Shown: positions 1 to 9,051 of the stretch, in pieces
Position numbering within the stretch: position 1 is the stretch's first letter
Layout: the number at the start of each line of letters is the position of its first letter
Origin: Borrelia puertoricensis
GTDB taxonomy: Bacteria; Spirochaetota; Spirochaetia; Borreliales; Borreliaceae
Reading direction: 5' to 3'
NCBI RefSeq assembly: GCF_023035875.1
Contig: NZ_CP075398.1
Coordinates: forward strand, 1-45,938
DNA length: 45,938 nt
Translations under genes and position numbers: made by a program
The notes under the pieces: generated by a model
What the model was told of the DNA's origin: nothing
The model's input: the letters and a program-made list of their open reading frames with translations, nothing else
Databases searched by the model: none

Positions 1-31
1 TAGTTTAGTTTTTAATAGTATAAAATACTAG

Positions 32-659
32 TTAAGCTAATCTTAAAAATCTCATTCTGTACGATTTAGTTTTTATTTCTATGTCTATGCTCATAACACA
101 CTTTTTAATTGATTCAAATACTTTCTCTTCAGGATCGTTTTCAATAAGAGGAGGTGGTCCTGAAGGAGAACTAGGAGGATTTAAAAACATAAAATAATTA
201 TCAAAAACATCAGTGAGTCTTTTCTCTATTTTATAATAATCTTTGCATCTATATTAAGCTTTTCATCTCTACCCTCTATATTAAGTGGATTATCTTTGCC
301 ATATTTAATATGCTTAAGTAATTCTTTAACTTTTCCCTTATCATTCAGTTTTAATAAAAACCTTTTAATATATCCCTCTATTTTAGATACATCTCCTTGT
401 AAATAAATATCAAAATGACTTGAACCACCCTTAGGTAATTCATTTTTTAACGCATTAACAAAAAAGTTAATGTATCAAACTCTTCTTTATTAAGCTTAAG
501 ATTATCTCTCCAATCTGACTTTAAATTAACATGCCCTAGATTTTGAAATAAATCACCTTTATTATCAGAATTTTTAAATAATTCACAACTTACAAAACAA
601 ATTATACAAAATATAAATACAATTCTATATATAAAATTTATCTTCTCTCTCACACACAA
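32..659 (-). pseudogene. Frameshifted plasmid lipoprotein gene, possibly Mlp-like
   Basis: The first 70 codons give a signal peptide with lipobox FVSC at residues 22-25 and then stop at 447. Reading continues in another frame from about 462 (FVNALKNELPKGGSSHFDIY), and a second shift near 235 leads to YYKIEKRLTDVFDNYFMF and a proline-rich stretch before a TAA at 32-34. Joined, the product would be about 205 residues. The first shift lies in a run of six T. The likely start is TTG at 659. The layout (short lipoprotein, charged helical body) recalls Borrelia Mlp proteins, but the sequence match is weak and I do not insist on it. Homopolymer shifts could also be sequencing errors. Confidence 0.5.
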
Positions 660-741
660 AATCCAACATCAACTTACTTTTTATAAAGTATATCTCATTA
701 TTACTGTTATTCAACAGAATAATAGAAAAACTTTATTTTTA

Positions 742-1566
742 TTATTTAATATTAAGCTTATCTTTTAATCTATTTAATGCCTTATCATCCAATTTGAGTT
801 TACTAATATTTAATGCACCAGAAATAGCTATTATCTCTTCATAAGACAACCTACACCCTTTTAAGATATGATTCTTAAAACTTTTAGTAGCAATAGGCAC
901 AAGCTTTTCAATAACATCAAGCAATATTTTGGCATATTCACTCATCTCTTTTGATGAATTTTCACTAACCTCTTTCGATTCATTTAATGCCAACCTTAAT
1001 TTGATAAAATGAAAAAGATTATTTAAATCAATCTGCCAATACCATTCAGTATACAAGCTTAAAGGTAAAGCTATTCTAGAAACTTCTTTTGAAACATTAC
1101 TATTTATCATATCTTGATATAACTTGTAACAAGTTTTTTGACTCTCTCTTAAATCACTTAACACATTCTTTGCAAAATTAGCTTCAATTTGATTACTCTC
1201 AATATTTTGTATTTTTAGATCCTCCTCTAAAGGCACATAAAACTCTTCTCTAAGAAAACTATATGAACCAGATACTTCATTAATCCTTGCTGTTCTATGT
1301 CTCATCCATTGCCTTGCAACAAATATAGGAGCCTTAATATAAAATGTAAAAACCACTTGTTCAAATGGACTTGTGTGCTCATTTCTAACTAAATAATCTA
1401 TAAGTTCAGCATCTGTCCTCCTAATTCTCTCACCTCGATATGAAATCCTTGCTGCATTCAATATTCTCTCCTCACTACCCATATAATCAACAAGTTTGAT
1501 AAAGCCTTTATCTAAAACCTTATATTCCTTATTTAATAAATCTTCTCTCTCAATATCAGTATTCAA
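742..1566 (-). CDS. thyX: Flavin-dependent thymidylate synthase ThyX
   Basis: ThyX converts dUMP to dTMP using methylenetetrahydrofolate, with FAD and NAD(P)H, in the cytoplasm. The signature motif is clear: residues RHRTARINEVSGSYS match the ThyX pattern RHRxxSxNExSxRY with family-typical variation, and the hydride-transfer and substrate region RISYRGE precedes it. At 274 residues it is slightly longer than the usual 220-250. The start is TTG at 1566, chosen because GAGGTG lies at 1575-1580, eight bases upstream, and no ATG is in frame nearby. Relapsing-fever Borrelia carry thyX on a large plasmid, while Lyme species mostly lack it, so this gene supports the assignment. It is transcribed with its flanking genes' strand but has its own promoter-like site. 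Confidence 0.95.
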   Translation of the reverse strand: MNTDIEREDLLNKEYKVLDKGFIKLVDYMGSEERILNAARISYRGERIRRTDAELIDYLVRNEHTSPFEQVVFTFYIKAPIFVARQWMRHRTARINEVSGSYSFLREEFYVPLEEDLKIQNIESNQIEANFAKNVLSDLRESQKTCYKLYQDMINSNVSKEVSRIALPLSLYTEWYWQIDLNNLFHFIKLRLALNESKEVSENSSKEMSEYAKILLDVIEKLVPIATKSFKNHILKGCRLSYEEIIAISGALNISKLKLDDKALNRLKDKLNIK

Positions 1567-1619
1567 AACAATTACACCTCAACACCTTAAAATAATTCAC
1601 TAGTTATTCAATTTAAATC

Positions 1620-1648
1620 ATTATATAGTTTTTAGAAACTTATTTAAA
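1620..1648 (-). promoter_or_regulatory. Putative thyX promoter
   Basis: A perfect TATAAT lies at 1620-1625 on the minus strand, 54 bases upstream of the TTG start. The -35 element, 17 bases further up, is weak (TTTAAA-like). Confidence 0.35.
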
Positions 1649-1656
1649 TAAAATTA

Positions 1657-1686
1657 AAGAAGGTCCCTTATAAAGGAACTCTTCTT
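1657..1686 (-). terminator. Rho-independent terminator of the BBK32/CihC-like lipoprotein gene
   Basis: On the minus strand AAGAAG, a bulged A, and GTTCCTT pair with AAGGGAC and CTTCTT around a TAT loop, followed by TAATTTTA. It sits about 40 bases after the stop at 1727 and separates that gene from thyX. Confidence 0.65.
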
Positions 1687-1726
1687 GAAAATACTAATAT
1701 TATAAAATATTTAAATTTTTCAGTCT

Positions 1727-2614
1727 CTATCTTGAAAGATTACCTAGAGCAGACTTTGCCTCACTAATAAGTTCTTCTATTTCTTTTATCTTTGCCATTG
1801 CTTCAATTAACTTCACAGAAGAAGATTCTAGTTGTTCTAAAGAACTTTCCGCATTACTTCGTGCCTTTCTAGCTAGAAAATCACCATTCCCTCTTCTTGA
1901 CCAGTAACTTCTACGTTTGTTATTTCTTAATCTGTCAGTAATAGCTTCTTTTAAAATCTTTTCAGAATCTTCAAAAAAATATTTTGCAGAACTTCTTTCA
2001 TTAAGTCCAACCTCAACTTCATTCATAAGCCTCTCGAGATTAGACCTTTCATCATTTAACTTATTTTGCAATTGAGTTAACTTTCTTATCTTTTCTATAT
2101 TTTCCTTACGCTTTTTGGTTAGTGATATTCTTTCACTCTGAATTTTTCCCATTATATCATAAAAATCAGCTCTTCCTCGCTCACATCTATCTTTAAGCTC
2201 AAGTGCATTCTTAATTAATTGCTGGAATCCAGAATCTCCAAGAGCACCTTTTACTTTTTCAATTTCTGCTTGTGCTTCTTTTTCGGATTCAGTACTTGGA
2301 ACTAAATCTTTTTCTTCTATTTTTATTACTTCTTCTTGAGGATAGTATGGATACTCTTGCCTAAACACCTCAAATCCCGCATTAACAGGTTTTACTTCCA
2401 TGTCTTGTTGTATTTCTACTCCTTCTTCAAGAGAATCTATAACAACTTCTTTTTGTTCCTGATTTCCTTGTTCATGGTTTAAATATTTATTATCTTTGCT
2501 TTCATCTAAAACCTTTTCCCTTACTTCATTTAATAAATCATTAAGGGCATTCATATCACATGATAACAAACATAATAATGCTAACATACATACTGATAAA
2601 ATATTTCTCTTCAT
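1727..2614 (-). CDS. Surface lipoprotein, BBK32/CihC/FbpC-like
   Basis: A 295-residue lipoprotein with signal peptide MKRNILSVCMLALLCLLSC and lipidated Cys19. After an acidic, disordered N-terminal third (residues 30-115) comes an all-helical C-terminal half rich in heptads (about 118-292), including the basic stretch LRNNKRRSYWSRRGNGD. This plan, disordered N-terminus plus C-terminal helical bundle with a basic patch, is that of the BBK32/CihC/FbpC family, which binds fibronectin and, through the helical domain, blocks complement C1r. The thyX neighbour supports this, as a fibronectin-binding lipoprotein (BHA007/FbpC) is on the thyX plasmid in B. hermsii. The ATG at 2614 has GGAGGG four bases upstream. 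The family call is from memory of sequence style, not from a search. Confidence 0.6.
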   Translation of the reverse strand: MKRNILSVCMLALLCLLSCDMNALNDLLNEVREKVLDESKDNKYLNHEQGNQEQKEVVIDSLEEGVEIQQDMEVKPVNAGFEVFRQEYPYYPQEEVIKIEEKDLVPSTESEKEAQAEIEKVKGALGDSGFQQLIKNALELKDRCERGRADFYDIMGKIQSERISLTKKRKENIEKIRKLTQLQNKLNDERSNLERLMNEVEVGLNERSSAKYFFEDSEKILKEAITDRLRNNKRRSYWSRRGNGDFLARKARSNAESSLEQLESSSVKLIEAMAKIKEIEELISEAKSALGNLSR

Positions 2615-2624
2615 ATCTCCCTCC

Positions 2625-3064
2625 TGGGATATTAGATTATTTAATTATTGAATCTCGATATTGAAATACAATAATTACTGACAAATGTACACCCTTTTAT
2701 TTTAAATAACAAAAATAAATTCCATAAAACCTCAATTATTCTATTCTGTAATAATTAAAGGTAATTCAAAATTATTTTAATAAGTAAATTTATACAATAA
2801 AGAACAAAAATATAATCTTAATCTAAAACTTGTAATCAATCACATCCAATTTAAACTTAAAAAAATAAATAATCAAAAAACAATTAACTAAAGTAAACAT
2901 ATCATTCAATAAAAACAAAAACTAAGAAACCTGGTTCCTACCTTTACTTTCAGAATAATTTTACTCACTTACTAATCAAAACTAATCTCATAATACTTAC
3001 TTACACCTAATTAATATGGAACTGAATAAAAGTTACTGTCTTATCTTTAGTACAAATATCTATA
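2625..3064. other. Gene-free AT-rich stretch
   Basis: No reading frame, RNA or repeat that I can support. It separates the thyX/lipoprotein cluster from the vmp archive. Confidence 0.5.
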
Positions 3065-3131
3065 TAAATAAAGTCATTTGAGGAAAACGAATCTTATAAA
3101 AAGAATAGTTTTCCTCAAATGACTTTATTTA
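3065..3131. repeat. Perfect palindrome, 24-bp arms, at the left edge of the vmp archive
   Basis: The arms at 3065-3088 and 3108-3131 are exact reverse complements around a 19-base loop. The core AGGAAAAC/GTTTTCCT is the terminator hairpin found behind every vlp of groups 1-3. Elsewhere the flank CTCAAATGACTTTATTT is present on the gene side only; here it is on both sides, so the element could end transcription from either direction. Confidence 0.85.
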
Positions 3132-3164
3132 GTTATATATTTATTTTGTACTAGTTATTTATGT

Positions 3165-3365
3165 TAACTGTTAAAATTGCAGGTGTAATAGCATTTCAAG
3201 ATTTATTTTATTATTTAATCGTTTAGTATATCTTCTAATTGCTATTAAAAATACTGTTGAAATTACTTTACAAGCACTAAAAACAGTTCTTGCGATAGAT
3301 TAAATGTCTTAGAATTAGCACTAATAACAACACCATTAGCTGCATAAACAGATTTATCTTAACCT
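3165..3365. pseudogene. vlp: Scrambled vlp 3'-end remnant in both orientations
   Basis: On the minus strand 3303-3365 reads DKSVYAANGVVISANSKTF, matching the vlp segment DKSVHAVNGVAASAVNKTL. The next expected vlp segment, LIIAIRNTVDSGLKTISDALA, is found instead on the plus strand at about 3234-3297 as LIAIKNTVEITLQALKTVLA. An IAGV..A fragment lies upstream on plus from about 3171. This looks like a small in-place inversion inside a decayed group 1 vlp. Confidence 0.5.
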
Positions 3366-3496
3366 TTCTTAACATTAAACAAGATTGCTACAGGAACAAA
3401 TAAACTAAATTAACTATAAGAGGTTAAAATACGGTTTGAAGATTCTCTGCATTACTACCGAACTATTCAACTTTTTAATTTCATTACAACTAATAT

Positions 3497-3528
3497 AGAA
3501 GGCAGACTTAGAGATAAGTTTGCCTTCT
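3497..3528 (-). terminator. Group 4 vlp-type 3' hairpin (AGAAGGCA)
   Basis: AGAAGGCA at 3497-3504 pairs with TGCCTTCT at 3521-3528, with an inner CTTA/TAAG pairing. It lies about 37 bases after the stop of the vlp at 3565. Confidence 0.6.
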
Positions 3529-3564
3529 AATCTTAATTTTAAGTAATGAATCTAACTATCTATT

Positions 3565-4632
3565 TTACTGCTGAGCTGCTGGTTTTGGGGATCTAGCTTT
3601 ATCTATTTTTTCTTTTGCTTTCTCAAGAACATTCTTTTACTGCCTTCTTAATTATATCCTCTATTGATACCAATAACTTATTTACTGCACTTACTCCTAC
3701 TGCTTGTACTACTTTGTCATCATCATTATTATTCGCAGCTAATTTACCATCCTTAACTAAAGAACGTAATGCTATACCTCCTGCTACAGCTGCTGCTTTA
3801 GCTACATCTTTTGCTAACTGACCTGTATCACTTCCTCCTCTTGCAAACTTTAGTGCACTTGTCTGTGCAGTTGCATCAACTGCTAGTGCTGCATCAGCAT
3901 CACTTTCTTGTGACTTAACTATTGAAGCTAATATTTCTTCACCACTAACTGCTGCTACTATTGCTGCGGCTTTATCTCCCACAGCTGCTCCTGCATTAGC
4001 ACCTGCAGCTAAGACTTTTACTCCATCTTTATTATCTGCATTACCTACTTTTACTGCTACATTTCCAGCTTCTGGCTTTGGAACACCTACCTTACCTGCT
4101 TCTTCTACAATTCCTTTCAATGCATTATATACTTTCTTTAATTCAACATCAGTTGGTGCTGTGCCTTGAGCATTACTTGCAGCCTCACCTACTGGTTTAG
4201 CATCACCGATATCTTTTAAAGAGTCCAAATGAGTTTTTAATGTGTTTAAAATAGACTTAGCAGAATCAACTGCACTTCTAATTATCTTGTTTAGCTCACC
4301 TTTATCAAGCTCTGTCTCTGACTTTTTGCTATCTTTTCTAATTCTGTTGATGCGTCTCCAAGCTTAGCACCTAAGCTGTTAAAATACCCTCCTACATCCT
4401 CTTTCTTTGTAGTTGATTTAGCAGTAAAACCTAATGTACCAGAAAGTAGCTCTAAAAATGCATAAAAAGCATTCTTAGCACTTCTACCTACATCCATGAG
4501 AACAGAACTTAAACTGCTCCCTCCTGTAGCTGCCCCGCCACCATTAGCCGAATCAACCGACTGTTGTCCACTGCCACAACTAAGAAGTAAAAATAAAGTC
4601 AAAAATAACGCACATAAAGTAATTCTTTTCAT
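3565..4632 (-). pseudogene. vlp: vlp, group 4, two frameshifts
   Basis: Variable large protein, an outer-surface lipoprotein used in antigenic switching. Group 4 is marked by SSVLMDVGRSAKNAFYAF after the lipobox and the C-terminal IALRSLVKDGKLA. The 5' end is complete: GGAGGCACGTGATA leads into ATG at 4632 and [20 protein letters not shown] one-base loss in an A run near 4323-4327 ends the first frame at 4291, and a one-base gain near 3635-3638 ends the second at 3623. Repaired, it would be about 355 residues ending AAQQ. It is likely a donor sequence only; both lesions are in homopolymers. Confidence 0.85.
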
Positions 4633-4678
4633 TATCACGTGCCTCCTTTTTACCTCAGAAAGACTATATAAACACAAA

Positions 4679-4713
4679 AGGAAAACAATTCTTATGAAAA
4701 GAAAAGTTTTCCT
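4679..4713 (-). terminator. Group 1-3 vlp-type 3' hairpin (AGGAAAAC)
   Basis: AGGAAAAC pairs with GTTTTCCT, and on the minus strand the stem runs into TTTT. It follows the vlp that ends at 4757 and is flanked by CAAATGACTTTATTTAG. Confidence 0.65.
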
Positions 4714-4756
4714 CAAATGACTTTATTTAGTTATGTATATTGTTATTAAATTCTAA

Positions 4757-5813
4757 CTAGTTTTTCTTAGCTTCAGAAGCCTGATTATCATTAGTTAAAG
4801 TAGTATCAGTAGGATTAATATTCATAGCATCTTTAATAGTTTTAAGGCCTGAGTCAATAGTATTTCTTATTGCTATTGTTAAAGTATCTAATGCTTTAGT
4901 AACTGCACTTATTGCTGCACCTTTAACTGCAGTAACAGCATCATCAGCAGCAGCACTAGGACCAGCAAATTTACCATTCTTAGCCATCGCTCGCAGTGCT
5001 ATACCTCCTGCAATAGTAGCATCTTTAGGGGCAGCTCCAGCATTCTGAGAAGTAGCTAATTTAACAGCATCACCATCATCCTTAATCATAGCTTGTAAAA
5101 TGTCAGCGCCAGTTACAGCCCCAACAGCTTTAGCAGCATCAGCTGCAACCTTTTTTGAATTGTTAACATCACCAACAGCTCCCGCACCAGTAGCAAATAA
5201 TTTACCTGATTCACCATCCCCAGCAGCAGCGGTTCTTGCAGTAGAACCATCACTAGCCTTTTTATCATCCCCAGCATCGGAATTTCCTTTTTTTTTCACC
5301 AAGTACCACATCTACAATTGATTTAATACCCTTTACTAGTTTATCGACTTCACTACCAGCAGCACCACCGTTATTCTGAGCAGCAACATTACCAAGCAGG
5401 TCATTACTATCAGTACCAATAGCCTCACTAGCAGTCTTAGCACCCTGGATTATTTGATCAAGAGTATTAGTAATTAGAGATTTTACAGCGGTATCAGTAG
5501 CCTCTGCATTAGGATTATTATCAGATTTCATGTCAGCAACAATTTTCTCAAGAGATGTCTTAGTAGATGAAAGAGTATCATGCATAGTCTTAAAATAGTT
5601 CCCAACATCAGATTTTTTAGTAGTAGTATTAAAACCTAAAACCCCTCCAACCATATCAGAAAGGGAAGTAAAAACATTTAAGAAATCATTACCTAAACTA
5701 ATCACAGACTTTAAGAACCTACTCTGAGGATCTTCCATCTTAGTAGTACCACTGCCACAGCCAAGAAGTAAAAATAAAGTCAAAAATAACGCACATAAAG
5801 TAATTCTTTTCAT
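4757..5813 (-). pseudogene. vlp: vlp, group 3, frameshift in an A9 run
   Basis: Group 3 vlp with N-terminal signature [20 protein letters not shown] and [13 protein letters not shown]. The ribosome site, signal peptide and lipobox are intact (ATG 5813). The frame breaks at a run of nine A (5288-5296 as T on plus): with eight A the reading would be [14 protein letters not shown] and the gene would be open to its stop at 4757, about 351 residues. The C-terminus ends [15 protein letters not shown] and a Lys-Asn tail, unlike most other vlps here, and matches the relict at 25.7 kb. It could be a phase-variable tract, a dead copy or a sequencing error. Confidence 0.85.
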
Positions 5814-5859
5814 TATCACGTGCCTCCTTATTACCTCAGGAAGTCAAGATATAAATAAA

Positions 5860-5894
5860 AGGAAAACAATTCTTATAAAAAGAAGAGTTTTCCT
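5860..5894 (-). terminator. Group 1-3 vlp-type 3' hairpin
   Basis: AGGAAAAC/GTTTTCCT stem followed by TTTT on the minus strand, after the stop at 5943. Confidence 0.65.
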
Positions 5895-5942
5895 CAAATG
5901 ACTTTATTTAGTTATGTATGTTTTATTGATAATTATTTATTA

Positions 5943-6957
5943 TTACCTACCAATTGCTGTTTCTGCGGGTGTAGTAGAATCTACAGATTTATCTTCTTGT
6001 GTAACTGTAGCAAGAGCATCACTAATTGTCTTTAAACCACTATCAACAGTATTTCTTATTGCTATTATTAGAGTACTTAAAGTCTTACCAACAGCACTAG
6101 CAGTTGCCCCATTAACTGCATGAGCAGATTTTGCTTCATTCTTAGCAGCAAACTTACCATCTTTAGCCATTGCCCGAAGTGCAATACCAGCAGCAATAAC
6201 AGCGTCTTTCTTTGCAGCATCTTTAATTTCTTTTTTGCCGTTAACAGCCGGAGCAATAGCAATCTCAGCAGCATCTGTAGCTTTTTCAATTCCATCAGTA
6301 CTATTTGCAGTAGGATTTTCTGTGGATTTAGCAATAGCTTGCAAAATGTCAGCCCCGGTCACTGAACCAATACTAGCTGATGCCTTTGCAATATTTTCTT
6401 CTTTAGCATCATCTTTACCATTCGCATCAGCAAATAGATTACCAACATCCTTTTTATCATCCTCTCCTGTTTTAGTAGCACCTGCATCACCCTTATCTTT
6501 TAAAACCAAATCAACAATAGTTTTAATTCCTTTAACTAAGGAGATAACAGAGTCTTTGTCAGCAGGAGTAGCCCCATGTCCAGCCGAAGTAGCATTACCA
6601 ATAGCATCGTTACCAGTAGCCCCAGTAGCAGCAGTCTTAGCCCCATCAGCGATCTTGTCTAATGTGTTAGTGATAAAGTTATCAACAACTTCCTTTATCT
6701 TTAGATAGTTACCATTCTTTTCAACTTGATCTTGTAATTTCTCTTTAACTGTGTTCATAGCTTTTTCAATAGAAGTGAAATAGTTACCAATATCAGATTT
6801 CTTAGTCTCAGCCTTAATACCAAAAGCCCCAGTAATCATATCAGAAAGAGAAGTAAAAACATCTAAGAACCCTTTACCTAAATTAGCAATAGAGTTTAAG
6901 AATGTGGTTTTAGGATCCTCAGCACTAGTAGTACCACTGCCACAACTAAGAAGTATA
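5943..6957 (-). CDS. vlp: vlp, group 1, 5'-truncated silent cassette
   Basis: Open through the whole mature Vlp, from the lipobox SCGSGTTSAEDPK through [19 protein letters not shown] to the end ETAIGR. Homology to the complete vlps stops at about 6957, within the leucines before the lipobox. Upstream of that are only AT-rich filler and the hairpin of the neighbouring vsp: no ribosome site and no MKRITLCAL signal peptide. An alternative upstream start in the same frame (to 7016) would give a hydrophobic leader but starts inside the vsp hairpin, so I do not believe it. As a donor for gene conversion it could still supply a full mature antigen. Confidence 0.85.
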
Positions 6958-7000
6958 ATAAAGAAGTAAAAGAAGTAAATAGAGAATAAAGGAACAAAAA

Positions 7001-7027
7001 AAGCTAAGAGAAGCAAACTCCTAGCTT
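7001..7027 (-). terminator. vsp-type 3' hairpin (AAGCTAAGAG)
   Basis: AAGCTAAGAG pairs with CTCCTAGCTT (one mismatch) around AAGCAAA; the minus strand then reads a run of T. It lies 84 bases after the vsp stop at 7111. Confidence 0.65.
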
Positions 7028-7110
7028 ATTATTTATAGACTTTATTTTATAAGAAAATAACGATTGATTAAAAAGTAATCATTATAATAGTTAATTAACT
7101 TGTTTATCCC

Positions 7111-7746
7111 TTAGGTGTTAGCGGGTTTAGAAGAAGTTGTAAGCTCATTAATTGAAGCTGTTACTGCAGCGTCTGCAGCTGTTAACAATGCATCAATTGC
7201 TGTGTTTAGTTCACCGAGCTCTTCCTTACCTTTACCTCCAGTATTATCATTTTTATCTATAGCTTTTTTTGCATCAGCATCAGAAGCATCTTCTTTACCA
7301 AGAGCTGCATTCTCACCTTTCAATTTGTCTAAGAATTTTTTACTTGATTGCTCAGCAGCAGTAACCTTTGCCTTAAGTGACTCAGGGAGTTTAGCTGACT
7401 GCTTTAATGATTTCAACTTGGTTTCTACAGTCAATATTACTTGAAACACCCCAGCAAGTAACGCTCCATTATGACCAGAATTGGTAGTATCAAGCTCATA
7501 AGAATCTTTAATTTTCGCTCCAATAGCTTTAGCAAGGTCATCAATAGACTTAACTAAAGAATGAACTTCTTTAACATCTTTAGCAAAAGCAACAGAATCT
7601 GTAATGTTCTTAGTTATTTTAGCTAGGTCAATAACAGAACCATCAGATTTAGCCACTTCATCATCTTTAAGATTTTTTCCTGAATTATTACAAGATAAGA
7701 GTAAAAATAAAGTCATTAATAACGCACATAAAGTAATTCTTTTCAT
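7111..7746 (-). CDS. vsp: Variable small protein (Vsp), intact
   Basis: A 211-residue surface lipoprotein; Vsps share the antigenic-variation role of Vlps and fold as a helical bundle like OspC. Lipobox LLLSCNN follows [14 protein letters not shown]. The Vsp hallmark segments are present: [60 protein letters not shown]. The ATG at 7746 is preferred over longer in-frame starts because GGAGG lies nine bases before it. It sits behind the terminator of the group 1 vlp upstream and no promoter is seen in the gap, so it is probably silent. Confidence 0.92.
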   Translation of the reverse strand: MKRITLCALLMTLFLLLSCNNSGKNLKDDEVAKSDGSVIDLAKITKNITDSVAFAKDVKEVHSLVKSIDDLAKAIGAKIKDSYELDTTNSGHNGALLAGVFQVILTVETKLKSLKQSAKLPESLKAKVTAAEQSSKKFLDKLKGENAALGKEDASDADAKKAIDKNDNTGGKGKEELGELNTAIDALLTAADAAVTASINELTTSSKPANT

Positions 7747-7793
7747 TATCACGTGCCTCCTTATTACATCACAAGGGCAAAAATACAAACAAA

Positions 7794-7828
7794 AGGAAAA
7801 CAATTCTCACAAAGATAAAAGTTTTCCT
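7794..7828 (-). terminator. Group 1-3 vlp-type 3' hairpin
   Basis: AGGAAAAC/GTTTTCCT stem followed by TTTG on the minus strand, after the vlp stop at 7871. Confidence 0.65.
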
Positions 7829-7870
7829 CAAATGACTTTATTTAGTTATGTATATTTTAATAATTATTTA

Positions 7871-8929
7871 TTATTGCTGGCTACCGGTTGCTGAGTCTGC
7901 AGGTGTAGTAGAATCTAAAGATTTATCTTCTTGTGTAACTGTAGCAAGAGCATCACTAATTGTCTTTAAACCACTATCAACAGTATTTCTTATTGCTATT
8001 ATTAGAGTCCTTAAAGTCTTACCAACAGCATTAGCTGCTATTCCATTGACTGCATTGGCAGATTTCTCTTCATTCTTAGCAGCAAATTTACCATCCTTAG
8101 CCATAGCTCTCAGTGCAATACCTGCAGCAATAACAGCGTCTTTCTTTGCTGAATCTTCTTTAATTTCCGTCTTGTTAACAGCAGGAACAATAGCGATCTC
8201 AGCTGCATCTTTGGCTTTTTCAATTCCATTAGCATTATCAACTTGAGGATCTTCTTTAGAGTTAGCAATAGCTTGTAAAATATCAGCACCAGTTACAGCT
8301 CCAATGCTAGCTGATGCCTTTGCAATATTTTCTTCTTTTGAACCATCTTTACCAGCATCATTAATAAAAAGATTACCAACGTCCTTTTTATCATCCCCTG
8401 TTTTATTAGCTCCTGCATCCCCCTCATCCTTTTTTAGAACCACTTCAACAATAGTCTTAATCCCTTTAACAAGAGAAACAACTGAATCCTTACTAGCAGG
8501 AGTAGCCCCATGTCCAGTTGCAGTAGCATTACCAATAACATCACCAGTAGCCCCTTTAGCAGCTTCCTTTGCTCCTGCTGCGATCTTGTCTAATGTGTTA
8601 GTGATAAAGGTATCAACAACTGTTTTAAGTTTTGAGTAATTCCCATTCTTAGCAACTTGATCTTGTAACTTCTTTTTAACAGATGTCATAGTTGTTTCAA
8701 TAGAAGTGAAATAGTTACCAATGTCAGATTTCTTAGTCTCAGCATTAATGCCAAAAGCCCCAGTAACCATATCAGAAAGAGAAGTAAAAACATCTAAGAA
8801 CCCTTTACCCAAATTAGCAATAGAGTTTAAGAATGTGATTTTAGGATCCTCAGCACTAGTACTGCCACTACCACAACTGAGAAGTAAAAATAAAGTCAAA
8901 AATAACGCACATAAAGTAATTCTTTTCAT
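7871..8929 (-). CDS. vlp: vlp, group 1, intact
   Basis: A 352-residue Vlp with signal peptide and lipobox LLLSCGSG, group 1 segment [19 protein letters not shown], then FGINAETKKSDIGNYFTSIE, the central variable region, [33 protein letters not shown] and LIIAIRNTVDSGLKTISDAL. Ends GSQQ. The ATG at 8929 has GGAGG nine bases upstream. The 57 bases of leader plus hairpin upstream are the same as those of the vsp at 7111, so the whole 5' block has been copied between the two cassettes. It is close to the truncated vlp at 5943 over long stretches. Confidence 0.93.
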   Translation of the reverse strand: MKRITLCALFLTLFLLLSCGSGSTSAEDPKITFLNSIANLGKGFLDVFTSLSDMVTGAFGINAETKKSDIGNYFTSIETTMTSVKKKLQDQVAKNGNYSKLKTVVDTFITNTLDKIAAGAKEAAKGATGDVIGNATATGHGATPASKDSVVSLVKGIKTIVEVVLKKDEGDAGANKTGDDKKDVGNLFINDAGKDGSKEENIAKASASIGAVTGADILQAIANSKEDPQVDNANGIEKAKDAAEIAIVPAVNKTEIKEDSAKKDAVIAAGIALRAMAKDGKFAAKNEEKSANAVNGIAANAVGKTLRTLIIAIRNTVDSGLKTISDALATVTQEDKSLDSTTPADSATGSQQ

Positions 8930-8976
8930 TATCACGTGCCTCCTTATTACATCACAAGGGCAAAAATACAAACAAA

Positions 8977-9011
8977 AGGAAAACAATTCTCACAAAGATA
9001 AAAGTTTTCCT
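8977..9011 (-). terminator. Group 1-3 vlp-type 3' hairpin
   Basis: Same stem as the element at 7794-7828 and nearly identical flanks, after the vlp stop at 9052. Confidence 0.65.
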
Positions 9012-9051
9012 CAAATGACTTTATTTAGTTATGTATATTGTTATTAATCCT

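Noticed and set aside
6958..7016. Alternative hydrophobic leader for the truncated vlp at 5943
   Set aside because: It begins inside the neighbouring vsp hairpin and lacks a ribosome site.
7747..7803. N-terminal extensions before MKRITL (e.g. MFSFCLYFCP) at several vmp genes
   Set aside because: They precede the conserved GGAGG site and would put the signal peptide inside the protein. The ATG behind GGAGG is preferred.
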